The notes under the pieces were generated by a model, which had not been told where the DNA came from, searched no databases, and saw only the letters and a program-made list of their open reading frames with translations. The translations under genes and the position numbers were made by a program. This document shows, piece after piece, positions 7,683 to 15,236 of a stretch of DNA of 64,000 nt. Position 1 is the first letter of the stretch; each line of letters opens with the position of its first letter. This stretch comes from Pseudanabaena sp. PCC 6802 (GTDB taxonomy: Bacteria; Cyanobacteriota; Cyanobacteriia; Pseudanabaenales; Pseudanabaenaceae), in contig NZ_KB235914.1 of NCBI RefSeq assembly GCF_000332175.1, positions 627,966-691,965 of the forward strand, in the 5' to 3' direction.

Positions 7683-9836
7683 CTAGATTACGACTGTTTT
7701 GAACGATGATTCATCTAATACACCGCTAGCAGGAAGTTGTAGTGTTGCTAAGACTTCGCTACCAAGCGCAATTTGGGTATTGCTACCAACTTTAGTAATC
7801 GTCAGATCTTTAAAGGTGGTGTTACCAATCAGACCAATGAAGTCCTCGCCGATCTTGAAGTCTAAGATCGCGTCCGTACCATCACCGGCACCGATGGCAA
7901 AAACATCTGCACCCCTACCGCCAAAAAGGACATCTTTGCCTTTGCCACCATAGAGCAGATCGTCACCTCTGGAGCCGTAAAGTGTATCATCTCCATCGTT
8001 GCCAAAGAGACGATCGTCACCACGCTGTCCGTCAATAAAATCATTGCCAGCTCCACCATAGAGAATATCATTATCCTCATCAGAACTGCCAAAGCCAGAA
8101 CCACCAAAAACAATATCATCTCCGCCACCGGCGAAGACAATATCGTTGCCTCGTCCGGCAATAATGGTATCCTTACCACCAGTCGCACCCTGGATGGTCA
8201 GGTCGCCCCATATAGTATTATCAGAACGATTGCCAAATAGGAAATCGCTGCCATCATTACCGCCAATTACTCCGGAATTTTTGGTAGGAAGCGCCAGGAG
8301 TAGCTGACCGCCTTCTGCTTGACCGCCAGCGAGAGCATTACCGTCGTCGGTACTTGGCGTAATACCGTGAGCCTGAACGTCGAACAGATATCCACTGTTG
8401 CCCGAACTCGTACCCGGTACTTCGACAATACCAGAGGTTTCCCATCCACCCGTACCATTATCAAACTGCTCGCCGTAAGCAAATTGATCGATCTCTCCGA
8501 TAAATTCAACGCGATCGTTACCGTTTTTACCTTCGTTAGCAGCAATGTTGTACTTGATGATGCGACCATCGCGCTTCTCTAGATCCATCTGCTGACCGCC
8601 GAAAGCAGTTTCATCTTCCATAATCAGGACATTGCCAGATTTATCGGCCACGACGTTGTCATAACTGACACCCTTTCCAGGGCCACCCACCAGCATCAGT
8701 TCAAAGTTATTGATACTCGCAGTAGGATCGGAAGCGTTTAAACTAAAGCGATAGAGTCTGCCATAGGGATTCTCAGCCGCGTCTGGAGTGGCGACATCAG
8801 GATCGGAAGGTTTCCCAAGTGGTTTTTTAGTCCCGGTAGTTACAAAATAGAAAGTTCCAGGTTTATTTGGGTCTTCCGTAATATCTTCAATCCGTTGAAA
8901 GTTTGTAGACTTGCCCGCACCATTCACGAAAGTAGAGAGATCGGCTCCGGTTGCTTTTGGAGTTCCATCAGAATTGAAGACTGCTGATTTATCAACTTTT
9001 GTCCAGGTTGCTGCTTTCTTGCTTCCTTCAGTTACTTGCCCTTCAAAATCAGCACCATCAACTTTAAGGACGTACAAATCTCCGTTTTTAAAGCCATTGG
9101 GATCTTCGGTTGTTTGTTGCCCTACCCACATGTAAAGCTCGCCATCAGCATTATCTTCTGGCGAGATCAAAACAGTTTTGGTGGAGTTAGTGGCACGATA
9201 TTGGGAAGCTGCCAGTACATTTTCTTTAGCATATCGACCCAAGCCATCCAAACCTAAGGCTTTTCCATCGGATGAGGTTACTGCCCAACCCCGACTGGAA
9301 GCACTAGACTCTTCGGGCGCAAACCAAATGGGAGTTTCCTTACCACTGCGATCGACAAAACCATTTGCAGCTAAGTAACCGGAGCAAAAGCGACCGAAGG
9401 CGCTCAATACCTTGCCGCTGGAATCCTTGTACTGTCCTGTTGTGGTATCTAATTTAAAATTGGAATTATCAGATTCAGCGGAATCAATCAGGTTTTTCCC
9501 ACCAACAATTTCCCACTCTTTGTTAAACTTCAGGAGTGAAACTCGCGCTCCGGTAATTTTCCCACCTGTGAGATCGGTTGTTGATGTCGAACCTAATTCG
9601 TGATTGACAAAAACGTAGTAGAAGCCATTAATTTCAGTAATGCCAGTACCATCAGGAATACCACTGAATGTATATGTTTTACTGCTGCTGGCTGTCTCAT
9701 TACCTAGCGCACCTTCTAGAAGAGGAATTTTGTCGCCAGTCGAAAGTAAAGGGATGATGTTGTAATCAGAACCGCCAGGAATGTTAACAAAGTACGGCGG
9801 CTGCGATGTCCGCTCGATCGCTGGATCGTTGGTCAT
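7683..9836 (-). CDS. PhoX-like (DUF839) phosphatase with C-terminal RTX repeats
   Basis: This 717-residue protein joins two parts. Residues about 10-510 resemble the PhoX/DUF839 beta-propeller: GTGITEINGFYYVFVNHELG, RFCSGYLAANGF with the typical Cys, WFAPEE, QRIEDITEDP and VLIMEDE. The acidic residues sit where PhoX binds iron and calcium. Residues about 515-670 are RTX nonapeptides (GGNDGSDFL, GRGNDIVFAGGGDD, NDGDDTLYG), ending in a serralysin-like IGAGDGTDAILDFKIGEDF block. There is no Sec or TAT signal, consistent with type I secretion, which RTX tails direct. Phosphate release from organic esters outside the cell is the likely role. One AGGTTAAG (reverse of a CTTAACCT Pho half-site) lies at 9968-9975, too little to prove Pho control. 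A strong terminator follows. Confidence 0.8.
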   Translation of the reverse strand: MTNDPAIERTSQPPYFVNIPGGSDYNIIPLLSTGDKIPLLEGALGNETASSSKTYTFSGIPDGTGITEINGFYYVFVNHELGSTSTTDLTGGKITGARVSLLKFNKEWEIVGGKNLIDSAESDNSNFKLDTTTGQYKDSSGKVLSAFGRFCSGYLAANGFVDRSGKETPIWFAPEESSASSRGWAVTSSDGKALGLDGLGRYAKENVLAASQYRATNSTKTVLISPEDNADGELYMWVGQQTTEDPNGFKNGDLYVLKVDGADFEGQVTEGSKKAATWTKVDKSAVFNSDGTPKATGADLSTFVNGAGKSTNFQRIEDITEDPNKPGTFYFVTTGTKKPLGKPSDPDVATPDAAENPYGRLYRFSLNASDPTASINNFELMLVGGPGKGVSYDNVVADKSGNVLIMEDETAFGGQQMDLEKRDGRIIKYNIAANEGKNGNDRVEFIGEIDQFAYGEQFDNGTGGWETSGIVEVPGTSSGNSGYLFDVQAHGITPSTDDGNALAGGQAEGGQLLLALPTKNSGVIGGNDGSDFLFGNRSDNTIWGDLTIQGATGGKDTIIAGRGNDIVFAGGGDDIVFGGSGFGSSDEDNDILYGGAGNDFIDGQRGDDRLFGNDGDDTLYGSRGDDLLYGGKGKDVLFGGRGADVFAIGAGDGTDAILDFKIGEDFIGLIGNTTFKDLTITKVGSNTQIALGSEVLATLQLPASGVLDESSFKTVVI

Positions 9837-10174
9837 TATTTTGAGTGACTCCTAAGTCTTAACAGTTAATTTAGGCAGCACATTCTGAGGGTAAAGGAGT
9901 GAAATATCCTTAAACTTAGAGTGTGAAGGATGCGAAAATTCGTGCCATTCAAGAGAATCGCATCTGAAGGTTAAGCCTACGTTGTGTTACTGTTAAAAAA
10001 TGAAGCAGGTTTCGTAAAATTAAGATCGCAAAAAGCGGTGAAAAATAAAAAAAGGCTAAAAATTTTAGCCTGCATTATTCATGACAATTTACAAAAAATC
10101 CTCAGAATGCCTATAGAGCAAGCAATCTGACGATTTACCCAAAATGCAATCTGTTTTTTGAATGCATTTGCGTA

Positions 10175-10270
10175 ATACCAAATCCTGGTTTGCTAACCTC
10201 TTTTTCCTTGAAGTCCGCGCAGGCGGACTTTGCTCGTATAGCAGCGACTTCCAGTCGCCAGGCAATCTTA
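10175..10270. repeat. Intergenic repeat family C, copy 2 (partial)
   Basis: Shares with 695-940 the left end ATACCAAATCCTGG and the GAAGTCCGCGCAGGCGGACTTTG...GCGACTTCCAGTCGCCAGGCAAT core. The middle of copy 1 is missing and the matching right end is not seen. It lies in the 723-base gene-free stretch 9837-10559, which also holds the PhoX-like promoter, a family B repeat and a long palindrome. Confidence 0.6.
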
Positions 10271-10273
10271 GGT

Positions 10274-10377
10274 GTATAGCGGTTTTCACTTGAGAACGGG
10301 TTTTATTTTTGGGGTGAAGGGGTTCCACCCCTTCACCCCGTTCGAGCTGTCGTGTTTACCGTTCAAATTGGTATTAT
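10274..10377. repeat. Intergenic repeat family B, copy 1 (composite)
   Basis: It begins TATAGCGGTTTTCACTTGAG and carries the family hairpin GAAGGGGT-TCC-ACCCCTTC. The right part does not end like the other B copies but with CAAATTGGTATTA, the end of the element at 28300-28413. It therefore looks like a fusion of two repeat types. No gene is present. Confidence 0.6.
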
Positions 10378-10475
10378 TTACTAACTGATGTTACGCGGAA
10401 TCCTCATCTCTTTTAACCTGCACGCATCTTTACACATAAGGGTCGCAGGGGCACAGCCCCCGCTCTGGTTTTCTT

Positions 10476-10498
10476 CCCCTCTCCCTGAGGGAGAGGGG
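10476..10498. terminator. Long palindrome downstream of hupE
   Basis: Arms CCCCTCTCCCT and AGGGAGAGGGG pair perfectly over 11 bp around one G, 62 bases after the hupE stop. This palindrome type is common between cyanobacterial genes. It could end transcription of the nitrile hydratase operon, though no clear T-tract follows. Confidence 0.45.
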
Positions 10499-10559
10499 CC
10501 AGGGGTGAGGGTTTCAGGATCTTCCGCGTAAGGTGAGTTACTAAAAGGTCATTGGCTCG

Positions 10560-11255
10560 TTAACCTTTTGGTACTGGCAGAATGGCATTAATCAGTTGCG
10601 ACGAGAAAAAAGCAGCGCCAATGCCACAGATCACTAAACCAGCCGATCGCAAGTTAGCAGGCAGCTTTTGGACTTCCTTGTCTCGAAATAGTCTTTTAGC
10701 GATCGCAAACGCACTCGCAGCCACTGCCATTTGAATCACCGTAAACCCAATCAAGTAGGCGATTAGGGGAGTCGTCTCCGCCCCAAAGATCGATTCACCA
10801 TAGGCATAGCCGTGAAATATACCCGCGATCGCTGCTAAGAGCGCGATCGCAAACGTGTTGGGACTATCTTGACTTACCAGCAGGATACCGAATAGCAAAA
10901 TCGATCCCGAGACAAACAATTCGGCTCCTGGCAACCCGAAGCCAAGCATATGGAAGCCAGTGCCCAGCATGGCAGACAAAATAAACGCACCTGGAATCAG
11001 AATGCCCTGCCGCTTAATGGCGGCTAGTAAACCAACCGCAACAATGAAAGCAAAGTGATCGGGGCCGATGAGCGGATGCGCTAACCCGGACAGAAAGCCT
11101 TCCAAGAAGTTACTCGGCATTTTGTTGCCCATGGCGTGGTGAGCCATTGCAGGAGAAGCGGACAGAAGTAAGAAAACACTCGCAACGATTGACAGAAGCT
11201 TTGTCCGCCAAAATCTTTGACCGAGATCGAGTAATGAAAATTGCTGTTGATGCAT
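10560..11255 (-). CDS. hupE: HupE/UreJ family metal permease
   Basis: This 231-residue membrane protein has a cleavable-looking signal (LLSIVASVFLLLSASPAMA) followed by HH, then about six membrane segments. The HupE/UreJ signature is clear in GLAHPLIGPDHFAFIVAVG, where the two His and the Asp bind metal; a further His appears in IAGIFHGYAYGE. The family takes up Ni2+ or Co2+. Here it closes an operon encoding a cobalt-type nitrile hydratase and a CobW GTPase, so cobalt is the likely cargo (inference). It starts 55 bases after the accessory gene. Known cyanobacterial hupE genes are often next to hydrogenase or under B12 riboswitches; neither is seen here. Confidence 0.88.
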   Translation of the reverse strand: MHQQQFSLLDLGQRFWRTKLLSIVASVFLLLSASPAMAHHAMGNKMPSNFLEGFLSGLAHPLIGPDHFAFIVAVGLLAAIKRQGILIPGAFILSAMLGTGFHMLGFGLPGAELFVSGSILLFGILLVSQDSPNTFAIALLAAIAGIFHGYAYGESIFGAETTPLIAYLIGFTVIQMAVAASAFAIAKRLFRDKEVQKLPANLRSAGLVICGIGAAFFSSQLINAILPVPKG

Positions 11256-11310
11256 GAATTAAACCCTCACAAAGAAGAACACAATTGGGGCGATCGATAG
11301 TTTAGACCAT

Positions 11311-11655
11311 CTACTCTGCTTGCGCTAAAATCTCGGCAGTGCGCCGGTCTAGTTCTACCGGATCGAGCAGGTTAGACTCTAGAGTTAGCCGCTCCAAAGC
11401 CAGCAACCAGCGCTGGTAGTAGTCCCAACTAGGATCGTCCTTACAATGGGTTGCTTCCCATTCGGCAATCGATGCAATCAGTCCCTGGCGAAAGTCTTCC
11501 CACTCATAGTGACCTTTTTTAGAGAGCGCGATCGCCATACCAAAAGCACGTCCCTCCCAAGGTCTTTGAAATAAAATCTCTCCATTGCTGCGAGGAGGGG
11601 CATTTTCATCCACCAGCATACTAGCTGCTGCAAACTGCTCGAACTTAACCTGCAT
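11311..11655 (-). CDS. Nitrile hydratase accessory protein (P14K-like)
   Basis: This 114-residue protein resembles the N-terminal half of a nitrile hydratase beta subunit: RPWEGRAFGMAIALSKKGHYEWEDFRQ matches the beta subunit's QPWEERIFGIHVAMMAL region. It continues with WEATHCKDDPSWDYYQRWLLALERL and a final helix. Homologous small proteins such as P14K of Pseudomonas putida bind the alpha subunit and load cobalt by subunit exchange. Its place directly after the alpha gene in the operon supports that job. One Cys is present (THCKDD). A 147-bp palindromic repeat occupies most of the 176-base gap between it and the alpha gene. Confidence 0.85.
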   Translation of the reverse strand: MQVKFEQFAAASMLVDENAPPRSNGEILFQRPWEGRAFGMAIALSKKGHYEWEDFRQGLIASIAEWEATHCKDDPSWDYYQRWLLALERLTLESNLLDPVELDRRTAEILAQAE

Positions 11656-11679
11656 ACTTATACCTCACTGAACTACACG

Positions 11680-11826
11680 TATAGCTATAGCCGATAGGCT
11701 TAGGACGGGGTGCAGGGGTTACACACGGCAGTGGCTCTAGCGGGGAACCCCCAAGACTGCCCTGCCTCCCCTGCGTGGGGGCGCAGCCCCCACACCCCCT
11801 GTCCTAACAGATCTGTCTACGGCTAT
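11680..11826. repeat. Intergenic repeat family A, copy 3 (inside NHase operon)
   Basis: A full-length copy: left end TATAGCTATAGCCGATAGG, right end GATCTGTCTACGGCTATA, with internal ACGGGGTGCAGGGGTT, GGGGAACCCCCAAG and GCGCAGCCCCCACACCCCC blocks. It stops 6 bases before the end of the alpha gene. As RNA it would form a long stem between alpha and accessory cistrons. Confidence 0.7.
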
Positions 11827-11831
11827 AAAAT

Positions 11832-12440
11832 CTATGCTGGTACGACAACTTTTGCCGCGCCTTGCATTGCTTCTGGCGTGACGATCGCGGCTAACTGCTC
11901 TTCCGTCCAGCCCTCTGTTCCTACCGGGCGTTCTGGCAGGACAAACCAGCGAATCTGAGCGCTCGTATCCCAGACATCTACGCGAGTTGAGGCGGGGATG
12001 TCTAGCCCAAACTCCTGCAAAACTTTGCGGGGTTCCCGAATCGCTCTAGCGCGAAATGTTGGATCTTTGAACCAGTAGGGCGGCAATCCTAACACTGGCC
12101 ACGGGTAGCACGAGCACATAGTACAAACAATTAAGTTATGCACCGCTGGGGTGTTTTCTACCGCTTTCATGTGTTCCCCTTCGGCACCTGCCATACCGCG
12201 TGGGAAATTCATTTCCGCGATCGCCGATGGCGTATCTTCCAACAACCGTTGCTTAAATGCCGGGTCAACCCATGCTTTAGCCACAATCTTGGCACCGTTA
12301 AACGGCCCCATGTCCTGCTCAAAAAACTCGATCACCTTATCGACAGTTTCGCTTGTAATAATTCCTTTCTCGATCAACAGCGACTCCAACGCTCGCACGC
12401 GAGCAGCACTATAGGTTTCGCGATCGATATTCTCAGTCAT
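11832..12440 (-). CDS. nthA: Cobalt-type nitrile hydratase, alpha subunit
   Basis: This 202-residue protein hydrates nitriles to amides together with the beta subunit. The metal-binding loop is VCTMCSC (Cys106, Cys109, Ser110, Cys111), in which Thr107 marks the cobalt type; iron enzymes have Ser there. Other landmarks are [50 protein letters not shown], and the [17 protein letters not shown] strand with [10 protein letters not shown]. The two outer Cys are expected to be oxidised to sulfinic and sulfenic forms. Met108 replaces the more common Leu. It lies 174 bases after the beta gene, with a palindromic repeat between. Length matches the family. Confidence 0.93.
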   Translation of the reverse strand: MTENIDRETYSAARVRALESLLIEKGIITSETVDKVIEFFEQDMGPFNGAKIVAKAWVDPAFKQRLLEDTPSAIAEMNFPRGMAGAEGEHMKAVENTPAVHNLIVCTMCSCYPWPVLGLPPYWFKDPTFRARAIREPRKVLQEFGLDIPASTRVDVWDTSAQIRWFVLPERPVGTEGWTEEQLAAIVTPEAMQGAAKVVVPA

Positions 12441-12493
12441 AACGCCATTTCCTCAATGCATCAAATCCATTTCTATCTAGTCCTATGAAATCC

Positions 12494-12606
12494 TATAGCG
12501 GTTTTTAAATTGGAAAGAGCAGGGAGTTTGGGGGCAATGTCCCCAAGAAGGGGTGGAACCCCTTCACCCCGTCAATAAAACCCGTTCTCAATTGAAAAAC
12601 CCTATA
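12494..12606. repeat. Intergenic repeat family B, copy 2 (inside NHase operon)
   Basis: Begins CTATAGCGGTTTTTAAATTGG and ends CAATTGAAAAACCCTATA. The core has TTTGGGGGCAATGTCCCCAA and the GAAGGGGT-GGA-ACCCCTTC hairpin. It stops 8 bases before the beta-gene stop codon and fills the beta-alpha gap. Confidence 0.7.
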
Positions 12607-12614
12607 TCAAGCAG

Positions 12615-13334
12615 TCAAGCAGGATCTTCTAAATACGCTTCAAAGATCTGCACGTAAATCCACGTCTTTGGCTCGGTCAGGTCACCCCAAATCTCGTGCG
12701 AATCAAATTTAACGTTGTAAATCGGCATCGGATTGCCTATCCCATCGCCAGTGGGGAAATAGTAGTTGTAAACCCCCTTGTAGACCTCATCAATTACACC
12801 TTTCTTGGTGCGCAGATACCCTGGCAGTTTACAATGGTCTACAGGAGGCGGATTTCGCACTGTCACCACATCCCCCAATTTAAATTTGGGCTGAACCTCC
12901 ACATCGCATTTGGGAGAGTCTCCTACCCGCAAATATTCCATTACCTGTGCGTCGATCGCGGGTTCTTTCCCTTGAGATAAAGGAGCTTCTAGATTTTCCA
13001 AATAGGTAGCCGTTTTTGAGTCCAGTTCTTCTTTAGAGACATATCCCGACTCCACAAAAAATCCAGAAATACCTCCCAGCCACTTCTCGTAATAGCGATA
13101 TTTGAAGTAGTCAAATGGGTTCATACCTTCAGCACCCTTGCGCAGATGCCCCCACGTCCAAAAACTTTTAAACTTAGTCGGCACCGTTTTGACAGCTTCC
13201 AAATGATTGCTTAAAGCCATCATAGCGACGTGGATGCCAAAGATGCGCTCTTCCCAAGGCTGTACGAAGACGCGCTTCTCAAACCACGATGGTTCCAACC
13301 CTTCAATGCCACCAATGTAGTGCTGTAGTTTCAT
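12615..13334 (-). CDS. nthB: Nitrile hydratase, beta subunit
   Basis: This 239-residue protein starts MKLQHYIGGIEGLEPSWF, close to the conserved start of beta subunits. QPWEERIFGIHVAMMALSNHL follows, then YYEKWLGGISGFFVESGYVSKEEL, and a C-terminal SH3-like barrel (about 145-239: FKLGDVVTVRNPPPVDHCKLPGYLRTK, YNVKFDSHEIWGD). This is the full domain order. With the alpha subunit it forms the enzyme, the active site lying at the interface. Here beta precedes alpha; in this family either gene order occurs. The 174-base gap to alpha contains a family B repeat, unusual for subunits needed in equal amounts. Confidence 0.92.
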   Translation of the reverse strand: MKLQHYIGGIEGLEPSWFEKRVFVQPWEERIFGIHVAMMALSNHLEAVKTVPTKFKSFWTWGHLRKGAEGMNPFDYFKYRYYEKWLGGISGFFVESGYVSKEELDSKTATYLENLEAPLSQGKEPAIDAQVMEYLRVGDSPKCDVEVQPKFKLGDVVTVRNPPPVDHCKLPGYLRTKKGVIDEVYKGVYNYYFPTGDGIGNPMPIYNVKFDSHEIWGDLTEPKTWIYVQIFEAYLEDPA

Positions 13335-13395
13335 TTACTAACCTCGCTAAACTGTAGAATTAAGAATGTGAGTTAAGGGAGTATGGAGATCGCGC

Positions 13396-13908
13396 CTAGA
13401 CGCGCTCCCCTATAGATGTACTTTCGCTTGTCATCGCATCGCCCCAAACTTCTGACAGATAGCCAAACACGCCACCTAAAATCATGGCGGCAGCAGCCAC
13501 CAGCGCTGGATTTTCTAAACCAGGAGTTGCGATCGCTTTGCCAGTCGCCACTGTCGTACCGACAGTAGAGGCAAATCCCCAAACAATCGCAGGAGTTGCG
13601 GCGAGTAGGGGAACTTTAGAAGCTTGCACCATTGCTGCACTACCAACCCCAACGCAGATAGCCGCCACGATCGGATTAGCATTCAACATCGCGATCGCTA
13701 ATAGCGTCAGAGATGCCAGCATAACGCCTGTCAGGTTGGAGGCAATACTTTGTTTTAAACCTGCCGACTTTCCACCCAAAATAAAGAAGGAAGCCCAGGC
13801 AATAAACGTAACCCAAACGGGTACGAGAATCCAGGTTGCGGTTACATAGGTATCAATTGCGCCCAATACACCAATACTGACACTGTAAGCATCTAATTTC
13901 TTCATCAA
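13396..13908 (-). CDS. DUF1097 family membrane protein in NHase operon
   Basis: A 170-residue integral membrane protein with about five hydrophobic segments and small-residue-rich helices (IVAAICVGVGSAAMVQ, ALVAAAAMILGGVFGYLSEVWG). The start MKKLDAYSVSIGVLGAIDTYVTATW is typical of DUF1097, the family of E. coli YcdZ. No function is established. It lies 61 bases upstream of the beta gene and downstream of cobW on the same strand, so it belongs to the same apparent operon. A channel or transporter for the nitrile, amide or metal is possible but unproven. The ATG at 13908 begins MMKKLD; the second Met may be the true start. Confidence 0.75.
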   Translation of the reverse strand: MMKKLDAYSVSIGVLGAIDTYVTATWILVPVWVTFIAWASFFILGGKSAGLKQSIASNLTGVMLASLTLLAIAMLNANPIVAAICVGVGSAAMVQASKVPLLAATPAIVWGFASTVGTTVATGKAIATPGLENPALVAAAAMILGGVFGYLSEVWGDAMTSESTSIGERV

Positions 13909-13996
13909 GGTAGCTCCTTGTCAATTCTTGACCTTAAACGATTAAAACTGATACAGCAGTATGATCTGAATCCAAGTAGGAGTGAGGCTGCGTCAC

Positions 13997-14017
13997 GCGC
14001 GGGGATTCTACCCGCGC
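13997..14017. other. GC-rich hairpin between cobW and DUF1097 gene
   Basis: Arms GCGCGGG and CCCGCGC pair over 7 bp with a 7-base loop (GATTCTA). It lies 11 bases after the cobW stop codon, inside the operon. No U-tract follows, so attenuation or RNA stability is more plausible than full termination. Confidence 0.4.
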
Positions 14018-14027
14018 ACCCCTTCAT

Positions 14028-14993
14028 CTAAACCAAACAGGACTGAAAACCCTTTCTGAGACTAGCTTCGTGCAGATCGCGCCCGATAAACACCATCTCA
14101 TTCTTGCGATTTTCATTGGGTTTCCAGGGTTTTCCCGGTCTCCCATCTAACATCATGTGAACGCCCTGCAACACAAACCGCCGATCTTCATCATCTACGT
14201 TTAAAATCCCTTTCATCCGGAAAATATTTTGTCCTTGTGCCTGTACCAATTGATTGAGCCAGGTTTCCAGCTTATCGCCATTCACGCAACCTGGTTCTGC
14301 GATCGCCACAGAAGAGACAGTCTCATCGTGTTCGTGAGCATCCTCACTCAAGAATTCAGGATCGATCGATAGCGCGTTCTTGAGATCGAAGGCTTTAACT
14401 CCCAAAATTGAGTCTATCCCTAGCTCGCAATTTTGCGTGCGGTATATCTTGGCAATGGCATTTGCGGCGCGAATCCGCTTCTCTAGAGCGTCAGCTTCCT
14501 CCGGCAAAACCAGATCCATCTTGTTGAGCAAGATCGCATCTGCAAACGCAATCTGTTCCTGAGCTTCGCTACTATCCCAATGATCTAAAATGTGCTTGAC
14601 ATCAACCACTGTGACAACAGCATCTAGCTCTGTCCTGGCATGCATGACCTCATCGACAAAGAAGGATTGAATCACTGGAGCGGGATCTGCTAAACCTGTT
14701 GTTTCAATAACAAGACGATCGAACTTCTCTCGCTTCTCTAAAAGATTGCCAACGATTCGGATTAGATCGCCTCTCACCGTGCAGCAAATACAGCCATTGT
14801 TCATCTCTAGAATTTCTTCATCTGCATTCATCACAAGCTGGCTATCGATGCCGATTTCACCAAACTCATTGACAAGCACAGCCACCTTTCTATCGTGTTC
14901 GTAAGTTAGAATACGATTCAATAATGTAGTTTTTCCAGAACCCAGGTAGCCTGTAATTACAGTGACAGGAACAGGAGAATTTGTGGCAATCAT
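14028..14993 (-). CDS. CobW/COG0523 GTPase, likely cobalt chaperone for NHase
   Basis: This 321-residue G3E GTPase has a Walker A GYLGSGKTT (15-23), the metal-binding CICC motif at residues 68-71 (NNGCICCTVRGDL), ETTGLADPAP as Walker B region, and the guanine-specificity segment LLNKMDLV. A short His/Asp stretch (DAHEHDE, near 220) precedes the CobW C-terminal domain (about 230-321, FRMKGILNVDDEDRRFVLQGVH). COG0523 members hand metals to target proteins. First place in a nitrile hydratase operon points to cobalt insertion (inference; P47K activators of iron-type NHase are relatives). It diverges from typA; its promoter must lie in 14994-15236. Confidence 0.9.
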   Translation of the reverse strand: MIATNSPVPVTVITGYLGSGKTTLLNRILTYEHDRKVAVLVNEFGEIGIDSQLVMNADEEILEMNNGCICCTVRGDLIRIVGNLLEKREKFDRLVIETTGLADPAPVIQSFFVDEVMHARTELDAVVTVVDVKHILDHWDSSEAQEQIAFADAILLNKMDLVLPEEADALEKRIRAANAIAKIYRTQNCELGIDSILGVKAFDLKNALSIDPEFLSEDAHEHDETVSSVAIAEPGCVNGDKLETWLNQLVQAQGQNIFRMKGILNVDDEDRRFVLQGVHMMLDGRPGKPWKPNENRKNEMVFIGRDLHEASLRKGFQSCLV

Positions 14994-15236
14994 AGCAAGA
15001 AGCTGCGAAAAAGAACTATATCTCTAGCCGATGGACTTTTCGCGGAATATTTGGTATTTATCGCACTAATTCACTGAAAAGAATGTAGTCCTTGAGACAA
15101 ATACGTGGCGATCGCATCTGTATCGCGACGGGCTGAAATTTAACCTGCTTAATTTTTAAGAAATGTCAAGAATTTGCGTGAAGGTGCGGCATAATAGTAA
15201 AGAAATACTAAAAAAATAAACAATCGGCATATTACT

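Noticed and set aside
10089-10328. 79-codon minus-strand frame
   Set aside because: It lies across two intergenic repeats and its protein has low-complexity basic content; not a gene.
15160-15236. Sigma-70 promoter for typA (TTGCGT ... CATAAT)
   Set aside because: The spacing is only 11 bases, too short for a -35/-10 pair.
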